Shown here: one piece after another, positions 1 through 9,903 of the stretch
Position numbering within the stretch: position 1 is the stretch's first letter
How the letters are laid out: each line of letters starts with the position of its first letter
Assembly: GCA_013694595.1 (NCBI GenBank)
Contig: JACDCC010000303.1
Coordinates: 1-32,470, forward strand
DNA length: 32,470 bases
From: Chthoniobacterales bacterium
Lineage (GTDB): Bacteria > Verrucomicrobiota > Verrucomicrobiia > Chthoniobacterales > UBA10450
Direction of reading: 5' to 3'
Position numbers and translations under genes: made by a program
The notes under the pieces: model-generated
Databases searched by the model: none
What the model was told of the DNA's origin: nothing
What the model saw: only the letters and a program-made list of their open reading frames with translations

Positions 1-192
1 CTTGGTATTGCCGGTTCGGTGACGGTAGGTGCGCTAGCTTTTCTGTGGCGACCGAGCATCTGGACGGTTGTGCTCGCGTTCTTTCTGCTGAGCCAGGCGT
101 GGGCGGGGTGGCAGCAGGCCAAAGCCCTCGCCGCCCAGGCCAAGTCCGCTAATTACTCGACGGACGATGCCGAACGTCCGCCAGTGCTCTAG
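1..192 (+). CDS. 3' end of a membrane protein (possibly M50-type metalloprotease C-terminus), truncated by window start
   Basis: Frame 1 is open from base 1 to TAG 190-192: LGIAGSVTVGALAFLWRPSIWTVVLAFFLLSQAWAGWQQAKALAAQAKSANYSTDDAERPPVL. Hydrophobic segment followed by polar tail; convergent 4-nt overlap with the aminopeptidase stop. Confidence 0.55.
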   Translation, partial: LGIAGSVTVGALAFLWRPSIWTVVLAFFLLSQAWAGWQQAKALAAQAKSANYSTDDAERPPVL

Positions 193-2852
193 CCGCGCGG
201 TTGCACTTCCGGCCGACAGGCCGCGAGCTGCTCGATGACTCGCTTCTTGAAGTCTGCGCGGAAGCTGATTTCGTCAGCGGCTTTCGCCACCTCTTTTGCC
301 GCGTCGGGCGGCAGATCGGATTTCGCGTAAGACTGCAGTTCCGCGATGCGCGCAGTATCGGAGAAGAAGGTGAACAACCCCGGCGCGTAGCTGTTTGCGC
401 CGAGCGCGTCCGCCTTGGCGAGGAGCGCTTTCATGTTGGCCTTCGCGAACTGCCACGCCAGGTCGGGCTGCCTGCTTTGCTTTGCCACGAGCGGCACGAC
501 GGCGACCGCGCGGCTGGTGGCGAGTTCGTCCGTAAGGGAGATCTGGAGAGCGCGCGCGGCGAGCTTCGGGTCCGCGGTGGCTGCGAGCGCGTCGTAGTAG
601 TTCTGCTTCTCCTCAATGCTGGTCGTTTTCTGCCCCAGCTCGTGCAGCTTGCTCCAAGTGCCGGGATCTGCGTAACGACCGACGACCAACAGCACCGGCG
701 CGCGCAAGTCGGGTGCGAGCGACTCCGGCTTCGTGAGGGACGCCTGAAAACGCGCGCGGCTCCCGGCAACAATATCTTCATCACCGAACGCGCCGAGTGC
801 TGTGATCAAGCTGGCGCGAAGGGTTCCGTGGCGGGCAGGCTCTCCCGGTTTCGGCTCCCAGCCGATCGCATTGAAACTCGGCCGCAGAATGCTGCGGGCG
901 TATTGCTGAAATCGCTGGCGCTGCGGCTCGTCCGTGATGAGGCCGTTGATATATTCGAACGCGGTGATGACCTGCTCCCGCTCGGCCAGCTCGGTGCGGC
1001 CCGGCAGTTTCTCGACCAGTTCGAGATAGTGGGAAAGCGGCGCGCGTTTCGCCTGCACGAGAGCCCAGGCATCGCCTAACAAATTGACGCGGTCCGGCGA
1101 GCTGAGCTTCGGCAGCTCGGCGAGGAGCAGCTTCCAGGAAGCTTCGTCGTACTGGACGCGATAGTTGCCGGCGCCTTCAACGTTGAACTTCACCGCACGA
1201 TCCGCCGGGATGTCCGTCAGCTCTGCTGTTTTCGATTCCATCAACAGGCTGGCCGGTGCGGGCGAGCCGGAGACCGAGTAGGTGAGGGGAATCTTCCACT
1301 CGAGTGCGGGTGCATCGGGGAAGTTGATCGTGAATCGCTCCTGCGTGAGCGCGATTTTGCCGCTCGCATCGCGATGCACGAGGACAATTGGGAAGCCCGG
1401 CTGTTGCGTCCATCCGGTGGCGATCTCCTCGACCGGCTTACCCGACGCTTCGCCGAGTGCATTCCACAAATCAGCGGTTGTGGTGTTGGAGAACTTGTGG
1501 CGCGCGATGTATTGCCGGATGCCATCGCGGAACAGTTCTTCGCCGAGGAAGCTCTCCAGCATCCGGATGAATGACTGTCCTTTTTTATAGGTGATATCGT
1601 CGAACGCGCTGTTCGCTTCGGTCTCGGTTGCGACGGGCTGCTGGATCGGGTGCGTGGTGGAGCGGGCGTCGCTTTCCATCGCCGTCTCCTTGGGAATGCC
1701 GACGCGGCGGGTCGGGTTACGCGGCACGTCGCGCGTCAGCCAGACTTCCCAATCCGGGTTGAACTGCGCCGTGCATTTGCTGCCCATCCAGGAGGCGAAC
1801 CCTTCGTTCAGCCAGAGATTGTCCCACCACGCCATCGTCACGAGGTTGCCGAACCATTGATGCGCGATCTCGTGCGCGATCACTTCGTAGATGTTCTGCT
1901 TCGTCTCCGCGGACGAACGCGCGGGATCGAACAGCAGACGCGATTCGAAGTAGGTGATCCCACCCCAGTTCTCCATTGCGCCGCCGAACCCGCCTGGCAC
2001 CGCAATCTCATCGAGCTTGGGCAGGGGGTAGGGAGTGCCGAAGTAGTCGTTGAAGTATTCCGTCACCTGCGCGGAACTATCGAGCGCGTAGCGTCCCATC
2101 TCAGCCTTGCCGCGCGTGGCGAAGACGCGATGCACCACGCCGTGGCTTCGCTTCTCGATTGAATCGAGCTCGCCCGCGCAGAGGACGTTCAGGTAGCTCG
2201 CCATCGAAGGCGTCGGGGCGAAATGAAGCTCTTTGCCTTCGGGGACCTTCGCTTCGCGCTCCACCGGCATGTTTGAGACCGCGGTCCAGTTTTCCGGGAC
2301 GACCGCTGTCAATTGGAAGCGGGCGCGGAAGATTGGCTCATCCCAGCAAGGGAACATGCGCCGCGCGTCCGTGGCCTCAAATTGCGTTCCGAGCATCACC
2401 TTCTTCATGCCGGTGCCCTGCTCTTGATACGGCGCGTGGTAAAGTCCCTGGCCCTTCTGGTTGATCTTGCCGGAGAAGGTGAGGGCGAGTGTGTGCCTGC
2501 CGACGGGCAACTCAGAGCCGAGTGCGATTGTCAGCGTCTCGGCCTTGGGATCGAGCTTGATGGCTGCTTTCGGAACAGCCTTGCCGTCAACCGCGGCGCT
2601 CGCGATCTCGATCTCCGCTGCATTCAAGACGATCTCACGAGCAGGTTTGCGGACATCGAGCTTGATCGTTTCCGAGCCGGTGAAGGTGAGCTTCTTCACG
2701 TCGGGCGTGATGCGGATGGCGTATTCCTCGGGCACGACACGCTTCGGGAGCTTCCCGGGCGTGGAGTTAAAATCGAAGGGCTTCTCGGCGCGCATGACGG
2801 GCAGGAAGGTAGCGAGGGCGGCGAAAGTCAACAGAGCGGAAGGGAGGCGCAT
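189..2852 (-). CDS. M1 family zinc aminopeptidase
   Basis: 887 aa with signal-like N-terminus, GGAMENWGG and HEIAHQWFGNLVTMAWWDNLWLNEGFASW (HExxH-x18-E) motifs. Confidence 0.95.
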   Translation of the reverse strand: MRLPSALLTFAALATFLPVMRAEKPFDFNSTPGKLPKRVVPEEYAIRITPDVKKLTFTGSETIKLDVRKPAREIVLNAAEIEIASAAVDGKAVPKAAIKLDPKAETLTIALGSELPVGRHTLALTFSGKINQKGQGLYHAPYQEQGTGMKKVMLGTQFEATDARRMFPCWDEPIFRARFQLTAVVPENWTAVSNMPVEREAKVPEGKELHFAPTPSMASYLNVLCAGELDSIEKRSHGVVHRVFATRGKAEMGRYALDSSAQVTEYFNDYFGTPYPLPKLDEIAVPGGFGGAMENWGGITYFESRLLFDPARSSAETKQNIYEVIAHEIAHQWFGNLVTMAWWDNLWLNEGFASWMGSKCTAQFNPDWEVWLTRDVPRNPTRRVGIPKETAMESDARSTTHPIQQPVATETEANSAFDDITYKKGQSFIRMLESFLGEELFRDGIRQYIARHKFSNTTTADLWNALGEASGKPVEEIATGWTQQPGFPIVLVHRDASGKIALTQERFTINFPDAPALEWKIPLTYSVSGSPAPASLLMESKTAELTDIPADRAVKFNVEGAGNYRVQYDEASWKLLLAELPKLSSPDRVNLLGDAWALVQAKRAPLSHYLELVEKLPGRTELAEREQVITAFEYINGLITDEPQRQRFQQYARSILRPSFNAIGWEPKPGEPARHGTLRASLITALGAFGDEDIVAGSRARFQASLTKPESLAPDLRAPVLLVVGRYADPGTWSKLHELGQKTTSIEEKQNYYDALAATADPKLAARALQISLTDELATSRAVAVVPLVAKQSRQPDLAWQFAKANMKALLAKADALGANSYAPGLFTFFSDTARIAELQSYAKSDLPPDAAKEVAKAADEISFRADFKKRVIEQLAACRPEVQPRG

Positions 2853-2953
2853 CAGTGCACTAAACAGCGGAGATGCAGCTTTGCATCTGCAAGGGTGCGC
2901 CGGCGGAGATCTCTGGCGTCCTCCGGCTGGACGCTAGCGGTTCGAGACCGCTG

Positions 2954-3394
2954 CTACTCCATCACCACCAGGAGCACGAGTTGGCCTTGGCCGACCTGCG
3001 GACCTCTGATCACGAGCGGCTTCTTCTTGCTCAAATCCGCGTCGGTTTCCAGCAGAAGCTTATCTTGCTGGAAGAGCTGCAGGTTCAGCCGGTAGGCTGC
3101 GCTTGCGGCAGGCTTTGAGTTCACCTGCAGGGCGAAATACTTGCTGGTCGCACGCCAATCTTCTTCGCCTTTGGTAAGCGTGTTCCGCGACTGCCCGATG
3201 ACCTGATACTGATTGTAACCGAAGAGCTGCTTCAACGTGCTTTCGAAGCGATTGAGCTCAGCCGGGATCGGCGTCGGCTCAGGCGCGTTCGTCGCCATCA
3301 CGAGGCCGCTCCAGACGCTGCCCGCCGCTTGCGCCGCGGCTATGCTCAAGGTGAGCAAGAGCGCGACTGATGCGGAAAGCAGGCGACGGCGCAT
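2954..3394 (-). CDS. Exported hypothetical protein
   Basis: 146-aa ORF with signal peptide-like N-terminus (MRRRLLSASVALLLTLSIAAAQAAG), collinear with the downstream-oriented sigma/anti-sigma genes. Confidence 0.7.
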   Translation of the reverse strand: MRRRLLSASVALLLTLSIAAAQAAGSVWSGLVMATNAPEPTPIPAELNRFESTLKQLFGYNQYQVIGQSRNTLTKGEEDWRATSKYFALQVNSKPAASAAYRLNLQLFQQDKLLLETDADLSKKKPLVIRGPQVGQGQLVLLVVME

Positions 3395-3399
3395 GGCGG

Positions 3400-3933
3400 T
3401 TACTTGGCGGCGTATTCGGAGGGAAGCGACTGCAATCCATCAACCCAGAGCACGGTTGCCTTGCCATCTTTCGATTCGAACGGCGTGATCGTCGCATCTG
3501 GACTCGCCGCAGGATCAGTGATCCGGGCGTTGATGATTTGGGTGAGATACGCCGACTGCCCGCCGGCGTTGTCATCCCGCATCATGAAGAAGGTGGTCAG
3601 CGCGAGAACCGCGAGGGAAGCGGCGCCGGTCCAGACGACGCGACCGATCGACCACCAGCTTTCGCGCGCCGGCGCGGGAGTGGATTGAGGAGTTGTGGCG
3701 CGGCTATCGCGTGCAATTTCTTCGCGCAGCTGATGGCTGAAGAACTCTTCGTTCGTCATCCGCTGCGTGCTGAGCTCCTGGCGAAGCAAGCTGCCGAGCT
3801 GCCGCGCTTCCTGCTTCTCGAGCCGCGCTGCGGAAAGATCCGGTAACGAAGCTTCAAACTCAGCGAGTTCTTTGCCCGTGAGCTGCCCGTCGATCCAGGC
3901 GGTCCAGTTTTCCTCAAACGCTTTCATAAACAT
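3400..3933 (-). CDS. Probable anti-sigma factor (single-TM membrane protein)
   Basis: Acidic N-terminal cytoplasmic region (FEENWTAWIDGQLTGKELAEFEASLPD), one TM segment (VVWTGAASLAVLALTTFFMM), overlaps the 3' end of an ECF sigma gene. Confidence 0.7.
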   Translation of the reverse strand: MFMKAFEENWTAWIDGQLTGKELAEFEASLPDLSAARLEKQEARQLGSLLRQELSTQRMTNEEFFSHQLREEIARDSRATTPQSTPAPARESWWSIGRVVWTGAASLAVLALTTFFMMRDDNAGGQSAYLTQIINARITDPAASPDATITPFESKDGKATVLWVDGLQSLPSEYAAK

Positions 3934-4525
3934 CCCTCAGCAGGTTCTGCAGTTTCTTGCGCGCGTAAAACAGCCGGGACATCACGGTGCCGATCGAGCA
4001 GCCGAGCGCTTCTGCGATCTCGTGATATTGCATGTCCTCCATCTCCTTCATCAAAATGACCGCGCGATGTTCCGGCGAGAGCTGCGCGATGGCGGCATCA
4101 ATCCGGCCGCGGATTTCGACATGCTGCATCCGCTCGTGCGGCAAGGCGTCGGCGTGCGGCACCGTCCGCGAGGCGGGATCAATTTCCTTCAGCTGCACGG
4201 CGTCATCGAACTCGGCGCCCGATCCTTTGACGTGTTTCTTGCGGAGCCAGTCGATCGTGACGTTCATCACGATACGATAGATCCAGGTATAGAAGCTCGA
4301 CTGGCCACGGAAGCGGCCGATCGATTTCCACGCCTTCAGGAAACTGTCCTGGGCCAAATCCCAAGCGTCCTGCTCGCTATGTACCATATTGTAAATCATG
4401 CCAAAAACTCGCGTTCGGTAACGAACCACCAACTGATCGAAGGCTTCGGTATCGCCGTCCTGGCATCGTTTTACCAGGTCAAGCTCCGATACTTCCACCT
4501 CAGGCGGGGTCGCTTCCTTGTGCAT
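3914..4525 (-). CDS. ECF-type RNA polymerase sigma factor
   Basis: 203 aa; region 2 (FDQLVVRYRTRVFGMIYNMVHSEQDAWDLAQDSFLKAW) and region 4 (LSPEHRAVILMKEMEDMQYHEIAEALGCSIGTVMSRLFYARKKL). Confidence 0.93.
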   Translation of the reverse strand: MHKEATPPEVEVSELDLVKRCQDGDTEAFDQLVVRYRTRVFGMIYNMVHSEQDAWDLAQDSFLKAWKSIGRFRGQSSFYTWIYRIVMNVTIDWLRKKHVKGSGAEFDDAVQLKEIDPASRTVPHADALPHERMQHVEIRGRIDAAIAQLSPEHRAVILMKEMEDMQYHEIAEALGCSIGTVMSRLFYARKKLQNLLRDVYESV

Positions 4526-4568
4526 CTAATTGGACGGAGGTGCGGCTAATTCATTCAACGGACAAGCC

Positions 4569-5225
4569 TTAAAGGCTGCCGAAGCGCCGCAGCCACTCGC
4601 CGCGATACTCGCCCATCAGGGTGATGATGCCATCGCGGACTTGGAAAAGCCGTTGCATCAGCACCGCGTGCTGTCGGGGCGATATCAGCCTCTCGTTCAG
4701 CAACTGCACCGCCGCTTCCATCGAGACGGTGATCGCCTTCAGCGCGCGCTTGAGATAGGCGATCGTCATTCCGATTTCGTCCACATCGTCGTCGCTCAAG
4801 GCCGCCGCCAGCTTGGCGCTCGCGAGCGCCGAATGGGTGGCGAGTTTCACGGCTGACGGCTCGTTTTGCAGGGACGTGTGTTCGTCGAAAAGCTGGTCGA
4901 TCCAGACGGTGAGCGCGAAGGCTGCGCGGTAAAGGCTGTGGTCTTCAAAGCCCTCGCTGCCCGAGTTCGCTTCAGCCGCCGGTTCGTCTTCAGCGGAGCT
5001 CGATTCGTCTGCGAGCAAAGCGTCGACTTCGTCGGTCCAATCGTCACCGTTCAGCAACTGCGTCCAACCCATCTCCCGGGCGATGATCTGGTCGCGCTGC
5101 GGGTGATCGAGGTACTTCTCGAGCAGCTCCATGTATTTCTCAGTCTTATGGTCTTGCTGTTGGAGAAAGCGCTCCCAGTCGTACTCGTCCCAGGCTCGGT
5201 CTGGCTCGTGATCGTAGCCCGCCAT
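4569..5225 (-). CDS. Hypothetical protein
   Basis: 219-codon ORF from ATG at 5225 (MAGYDHEPDRAWDEYDWERFLQQQDHKTEKYMELLEKYLDHPQRDQII...). The 578-aa ORF in the track is an upstream extension antisense/shadow to rlmN. Confidence 0.7.
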   Translation of the reverse strand: MAGYDHEPDRAWDEYDWERFLQQQDHKTEKYMELLEKYLDHPQRDQIIAREMGWTQLLNGDDWTDEVDALLADESSSAEDEPAAEANSGSEGFEDHSLYRAAFALTVWIDQLFDEHTSLQNEPSAVKLATHSALASAKLAAALSDDDVDEIGMTIAYLKRALKAITVSMEAAVQLLNERLISPRQHAVLMQRLFQVRDGIITLMGEYRGEWLRRFGSL

Positions 5226-5320
5226 ATTTTTCTTTAGGCCAGCTTCGAAGCAGGCGCAAAAAAGTTTTGTGCAGCGACGGGAGGCGTCGGGGCCGCCTCT
5301 TGCCTCGTCGCGATGAGTAG

Positions 5321-6454
5321 CTACGGCGTGCTCGGCTGGAGCGGTGCCGTCGCTTCTCGTTTCGCCTGCAATCGCAGCTGGCCGCAGGCCGCAGCGATGT
5401 CGTGACCTTTTTCGCGACGCAGGGTCGAGACCACGCCGTGTTCGCGCAGAATCGCGTGGAACCGCTCCTGTCGCGCACGCGAGGGCCGCGACCACGCTAA
5501 GCCTTCCACCGTGTTGTAGGGGATCAGGTTGATCTTCGCGGAGAGGCGTCGCGCGATTTTCGCGAGTGCGTGTGCTTGTTCTTCGGTGTCGTTGATATCG
5601 GCGATCAGGATGTACTCGAACATGATGCGCCGCTTTTTCGCCACGTAGTAGTCGCAGGCTTCGAGCAGCGTCTTCAGGTTGTACTTGCGGTTCACCGGCA
5701 TAATCCGGCTGCGCACTTCGTCCGTCGCGCCGTGGAGTGAAAGTGCCAGACGGAACTGCGTCGGATCTTCGGCTAGTTCGCGAATCTGTGGAGCCAGGCC
5801 GCTGGTGGAGACGGTGATGTGCCGCGCGCCGATCTCCAGGCCCCACGGGGCGTTGATGATCTGGATCGCACGCTTCAGGTTCTTCAGGTTCGCGAGCGGC
5901 TCGCCCATTCCCATGAAGACGACGTTGTCGATCTTTTCGCCGCTTTGTGCTTCGACGGCCATCAGCTGCTGCACGATCTCGCCCGCGTCGAGGTTCCGTG
6001 TCCATCCATCGAGACCGCTCGCGCAGAATTTGCACCCGTATGCGCAGCCGACCTGGCTCGACACGCAGATTGTCCGGCGGTCTGAGCGTTCGCCGTAAAG
6101 CGCGGGCGAAGCGGGAATCAGCACAGATTCGATGAGATTGCCGTCGCGCAAGCGGAACAGGAACTTTTGCGTTGTATCCTTGGAGCCAAGGACGCGAACG
6201 GTCTCCGGTGCACGGAGCTCGAAGTCCGCCGCGAGCTGCGTGCGTAACGCTTGCGGCAGATCGGTCATTTCGTCGCAGGAGCCGACGCGCTTTTCGTAAA
6301 GCCAATCCATCACCTGCTTCGCGCGATAGGCGGGCTGCCCGTGCTGCCCGAGGTGCGCCGTGAGATCCTCCAGCCCGAGGGAGTGAATAAATGTTTTGGC
6401 GCTCGGCAGCACCTCGGAGTTTACCCTCGGAGTGTAGCCGCGTCCAACCTGCAC
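5321..6454 (-). CDS. rlmN: 23S rRNA (adenine-C2)-methyltransferase RlmN
   Basis: Radical SAM motif CAYGCKFCASG, VVFMGMGEPLANLKN, ALSLHGATDEVRSRIMPVNRKY, CGQL near the C-terminus. Confidence 0.95.
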   Translation of the reverse strand: MQVGRGYTPRVNSEVLPSAKTFIHSLGLEDLTAHLGQHGQPAYRAKQVMDWLYEKRVGSCDEMTDLPQALRTQLAADFELRAPETVRVLGSKDTTQKFLFRLRDGNLIESVLIPASPALYGERSDRRTICVSSQVGCAYGCKFCASGLDGWTRNLDAGEIVQQLMAVEAQSGEKIDNVVFMGMGEPLANLKNLKRAIQIINAPWGLEIGARHITVSTSGLAPQIRELAEDPTQFRLALSLHGATDEVRSRIMPVNRKYNLKTLLEACDYYVAKKRRIMFEYILIADINDTEEQAHALAKIARRLSAKINLIPYNTVEGLAWSRPSRARQERFHAILREHGVVSTLRREKGHDIAAACGQLRLQAKREATAPLQPSTP

Positions 6455-6513
6455 GCGGCTCTTCGAGGCGGGAATCCGGTGCCGGTCAGCAGAGGAGCGT
6501 CAGCTTCTGCGGC

Positions 6514-7262
6514 ATGCCAGCAGTGCATGAGCCGCCGCCAAGGACTCCTCTCACGAGCGGGTGGGAAGCGGTCCGCGCGAACATCTTTCCGGGGCTGGTG
6601 GTGCAAGCGCTGATGCTCGCGTTGCTGCTAGCCTACTACTTCAGTCCGTCGGTCGCAGCGGCGCTCCACGCGATGGCTGAATACGAGCGCTTGGATGGGA
6701 TCGCGTTTGTGGTGATCGCCACGATTCTCGCGGCGTCGATTTTGCCGGAGATTTTCCTGGTTTTGTTTTTCCAGCGGGGGCGGCTACGTGCGGAAAACTT
6801 CCGGAATCTACTCTTCACTGCGCCGATCTGGGGCTTCGACGGCATCACGGTGGATTATCTCTACCGCGGCCTGGCGGTGTCCCTCGGCGACGAAGCGAGT
6901 GTTCATGTGGTGGCAGCGAAGATCTGCATCGACCAGTTCGTCTACAATGTATTGTTTGCTGCGCCGTATGGCGTGATCGCGTATCAGTGGAAAAACAGCG
7001 GCTTCGCGCTCTCCGCATTGCGCCGGAGTTTCACCTTTGAATAATTACCGCGATAAAATCGTGCCGACACTTTTCACCACCTGGGCCGTCTGGATCCCTG
7101 ACCGCGATGATCTATTGCCTGCCGCTCGCCTTGCAGTTCCCACTCTTTAGCCTGGTGCTGACTTTTTGGGTGCTACTCCTCACTTATATGACCAACCGTT
7201 TCGCCGGGAAAACCGCCCACACTGTCCCGATCGCCGCCACCGACGTGGCAGTCGCACGATGA
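6514..7262 (+). pseudogene. Mpv17/PMP22-like membrane protein, apparently frameshifted
   Basis: First part reads to TAA at 7042-7044 (...GVIAYQWKNSGFALSALRRSFTFE*). A coherent continuation follows in other frames: NNYRDKIVPTLFTTWAVWIP then AMIYCLPLALQFPLFSLVLTFWVLLLTYMTNRF... to TGA 7260-7262. Start codon approximate. Confidence 0.5.
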
Positions 7263-7774
7263 GAGCGCACGAACTCTTTCGCAGCATGTCGCCAGCACTG
7301 GCGGCGGACGTTTTTGTATTCCTCCAAAAGGAGCAAAAGCCGGTCTACAAAGCGGCCATTCAAGGGCTGGCAACGCAGCGGAATCTCCGCAGTGTGTTTA
7401 TCGAACGGAAGCCGCCTAACGAACGCTACCCCTGGATGCAGGCGGCGCTCAGCCGTCCGATCAGCGACGCGCTCGCCAGTCACCTGATCCAGGGTTGGCT
7501 GCTAGGCGCAAATAAAGCAATGCTCTGCGATTTCCTCGATGCGCTCGAAATTGCGCACGAGGTGGATGGCACCGTGGAAGAGCTGCCGCCCTGCCCGCCG
7601 AAAGAGCAGATCAAAGGCGCGGTCGCTGTTTTGTTGCAGAAGTACCCCACGGAAGCTGTCGCGGTCTACCTGCACGCATTCCGGGATATGGACAGCTCAG
7701 TTCAGTGGCCGGCGCTGAACGAAATTCTGACAGAGATGCCCAAGCTGCAGTTTGCGCCGCGGGAGGGTGGCTAA
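7259..7774 (+). CDS. Hypothetical protein
   Basis: 172-codon ORF beginning MRAHELFRSMSPALAADVFVFLQKEQKPVYKAAIQGLATQRNLRSVF; ATGA overlap with preceding frame. Confidence 0.7.
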   Translation: MRAHELFRSMSPALAADVFVFLQKEQKPVYKAAIQGLATQRNLRSVFIERKPPNERYPWMQAALSRPISDALASHLIQGWLLGANKAMLCDFLDALEIAHEVDGTVEELPPCPPKEQIKGAVAVLLQKYPTEAVAVYLHAFRDMDSSVQWPALNEILTEMPKLQFAPREGG

Positions 7775-8565
7775 CTGGTAAAGTAGAGCAGCGCCTCGTA
7801 AACACCGGCGCCGCATTCGCTTTCAGCGACGTATCCGCCGGCGTCGCGCACCGTCTGCTTCACCTGCGGGATGGCGTTCGCCGGGCAGGCGGGGTAAGCC
7901 GCATGCGTTCCATCCAACATCGAGATATCATTGTGGTGATCACCGGCCGCGAATGTCTCCTCGCGCGGCACTTCGATGAGCCGTGATAGTTCGGCGAGTG
8001 CAGCGCCTTTGTGGTAATCGGCATGGCAAAATCGCAGGTAAACGGTGTTGTGCTGGTAATGGAACTTCGGATGTGCAGCGCGCGCTTCATCGATGAAGCG
8101 GATGATCTGCGCCATCTCCTCCTCGTTCTGCGCGATCAAGCCTTCGGGCCCATGTCGCTCGTGGATGATCCGGGCTCGCGTATTCCGCTGCACGTAATCA
8201 AGCACCTTCGTGTAAACGGCCGAGGCTGACTGATACAGCTCCGCGTGGTCACGCGCGACGCGCGAGTTCCAGTCGCCGAATGCTTCCCACTTGTCGCCAT
8301 TCAAACCGCGGCGAAAGACATCGCGCTCGCTCGTGAGGATGAAATCGGGCCGCACCGGGAAGTCGAAATCCGTTAGGCCGGTTTCGAGCAGCGACATCGA
8401 CCGTCCAGTGTTGATCGCCCAGATGGCGCCGCCATTCTGCAGTTCCTGGATCAGCGCCATGCAGCGCGCATCGAGCACGGAGTCGCGCGTACCTTCTTGG
8501 TTCAGATGGTGCGCAACCAGAGTGCCGTCGAAATCTGTGCTGAGGAGGCGGATCTTTCCGGGCAT
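7771..8565 (-). CDS. HAD-superfamily (Cof-like) hydrolase
   Basis: MPGKIRLLSTDFDGTLVAHH (DxDGT motif I), FAAGDHHNDISML (motif IV). Confidence 0.85.
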   Translation of the reverse strand: MPGKIRLLSTDFDGTLVAHHLNQEGTRDSVLDARCMALIQELQNGGAIWAINTGRSMSLLETGLTDFDFPVRPDFILTSERDVFRRGLNGDKWEAFGDWNSRVARDHAELYQSASAVYTKVLDYVQRNTRARIIHERHGPEGLIAQNEEEMAQIIRFIDEARAAHPKFHYQHNTVYLRFCHADYHKGAALAELSRLIEVPREETFAAGDHHNDISMLDGTHAAYPACPANAIPQVKQTVRDAGGYVAESECGAGVYEALLYFTS

Positions 8566-8652
8566 GGGAGCGGCTAACCTAGGGTTGCATTCGCTTCAGG
8601 CAATCGGCCTTCGCTTGTGCTTCCAGGCACAAGCAGGCTAAAATCGCGGCAG

Positions 8653-8937
8653 ATGAAATCCGCCTACGAACTCGCCATGGAACGGCTGGAGAAGAAAGCC
8701 CCGTCGGTCACCCTCACAGCGGAGCAGAAGGAGCAGATCGCGGAGATTGACTCCAATTACAAAGCGAAGATTGCGGAGAAGGAACTCTTCCTGAAGGACG
8801 AGATCAGGAAGGCGCGGAGCGGCGGCCGCCTCGATGAAGCCGAGTCGCTCGAGAAGCAGCTCACGGTCCACATTCGGCGGCTGCAGGAAGATTGCGAAGA
8901 GAAGAAGGGAAAGCTCCGGCAGACATTTGGACGCTGA
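8653..8937 (+). CDS. Small charged coiled-coil protein
   Basis: 94 aa, heptad-rich, K/E-rich (MKSAYELAMERLEKKAPSVTLTAEQKEQIAEIDSNYKAKIAEKELFLKDEIRKARSGGRLDEAESLEKQL...). Confidence 0.65.
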   Translation: MKSAYELAMERLEKKAPSVTLTAEQKEQIAEIDSNYKAKIAEKELFLKDEIRKARSGGRLDEAESLEKQLTVHIRRLQEDCEEKKGKLRQTFGR

Positions 8938-8976
8938 AGACCTCGTGGCGCTGGACGGATCGCGGCACCGAATCCG

Positions 8977-9893
8977 GTGCGCGCGCAAGAGCTCGGCTCC
9001 ACGTGGATGCGGCACATGCGGCGCGGCGACTTCGCGGCCGCGTGGGAGGTCAGCGACGAGGTGCTCCGCGGCCGCGCCGGGCAAGCATGCGATCACTTGC
9101 CGCGGCATTTTCAGTGGGTCTGGGATGGGGAGCCACTCGCGGGTAAGCGGGTTCTGATCCGCTGTTATCACGGGCTCGGCGACAGGATCAATTCATCCGC
9201 TATGCGCCGCTCATGAGAGAGAGCGCAGCTCGCGTGAGCGTGTGGGCGCAGCCTGCGTTGCTCCGGTTGCTGCGCAGCGTTCGCGGAATCGATGAGATCT
9301 TTCCGCTGCATCGCGGTGAGCCGGCGATCGCGCGTGATGTCGACGTCGAGGTGATGGAACTGCCGCACGTGTTCCGCTCGACCGTTCAGACGCTCCCGGC
9401 GGACGTGCCGTATCTTCGCGCGCCAGCTGCAGACCGCCCGCGCCTCGATGATGGAGATTTGCATGTGGGGATCGTCTGGAAATGCGGCGACTGGGCGCCG
9501 GAACGCTCGATCCCAGTCGAGCTGCTGGAACCTTTAACACAAATCTCCGGGGTCATGCTGCACGTCCTGCAGCGCGGATCAGGACTGGACGAACGACCGC
9601 CTGGCTTCGGTGTGGTCTCGGGATCGGACGACATCCTGGAAGCGGCACGGACGATTGCCTCGCTCGACCTGATGATCTCGATCGACAGCATGCCGGCGCA
9701 TCTGGCGGGAGCGCTCGCTGTCCCGACCTGGACGTTGCTCCAGGCGAAAGCGGACTGGCGGTGGATGGACGAGCGAACCGACTCGCCTTGGTATCCGACG
9801 ATGCGGCTGTTCCGCCAGCAACAGGAGGGTGATTGGCGTTCTGTCGTAGCTGAAGCCGCTGCAGAGCTACGCCGGATGGCCGGACAGCCGTAA
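8977..9893 (+). pseudogene. Glycosyltransferase family 9-like (heptosyltransferase-type) protein, apparently frameshifted near 9183-9200
   Basis: Frame of ORF 8977..9216 reads ...GKRVLIRCYHGLGDRI; after a +1 shift the protein continues QFIRYAPLMRESAARVSVWAQPALLRLLRSVRGIDEIF... to TAA 9891-9893, including DLMISIDSMPAHLAGALAVPTWTLL typical of GT9/TPR-GT9 proteins. Confidence 0.6.
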
Positions 9894-9903
9894 GGCCGTC
9901 GGC

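Noticed and set aside
5226-6305. N-terminal ~360 aa of the 578-aa minus ORF 4569..6305
   Set aside because: Same-strand shadow frame of rlmN with low-complexity Arg-rich translation; the real gene most likely starts at ATG 5225.
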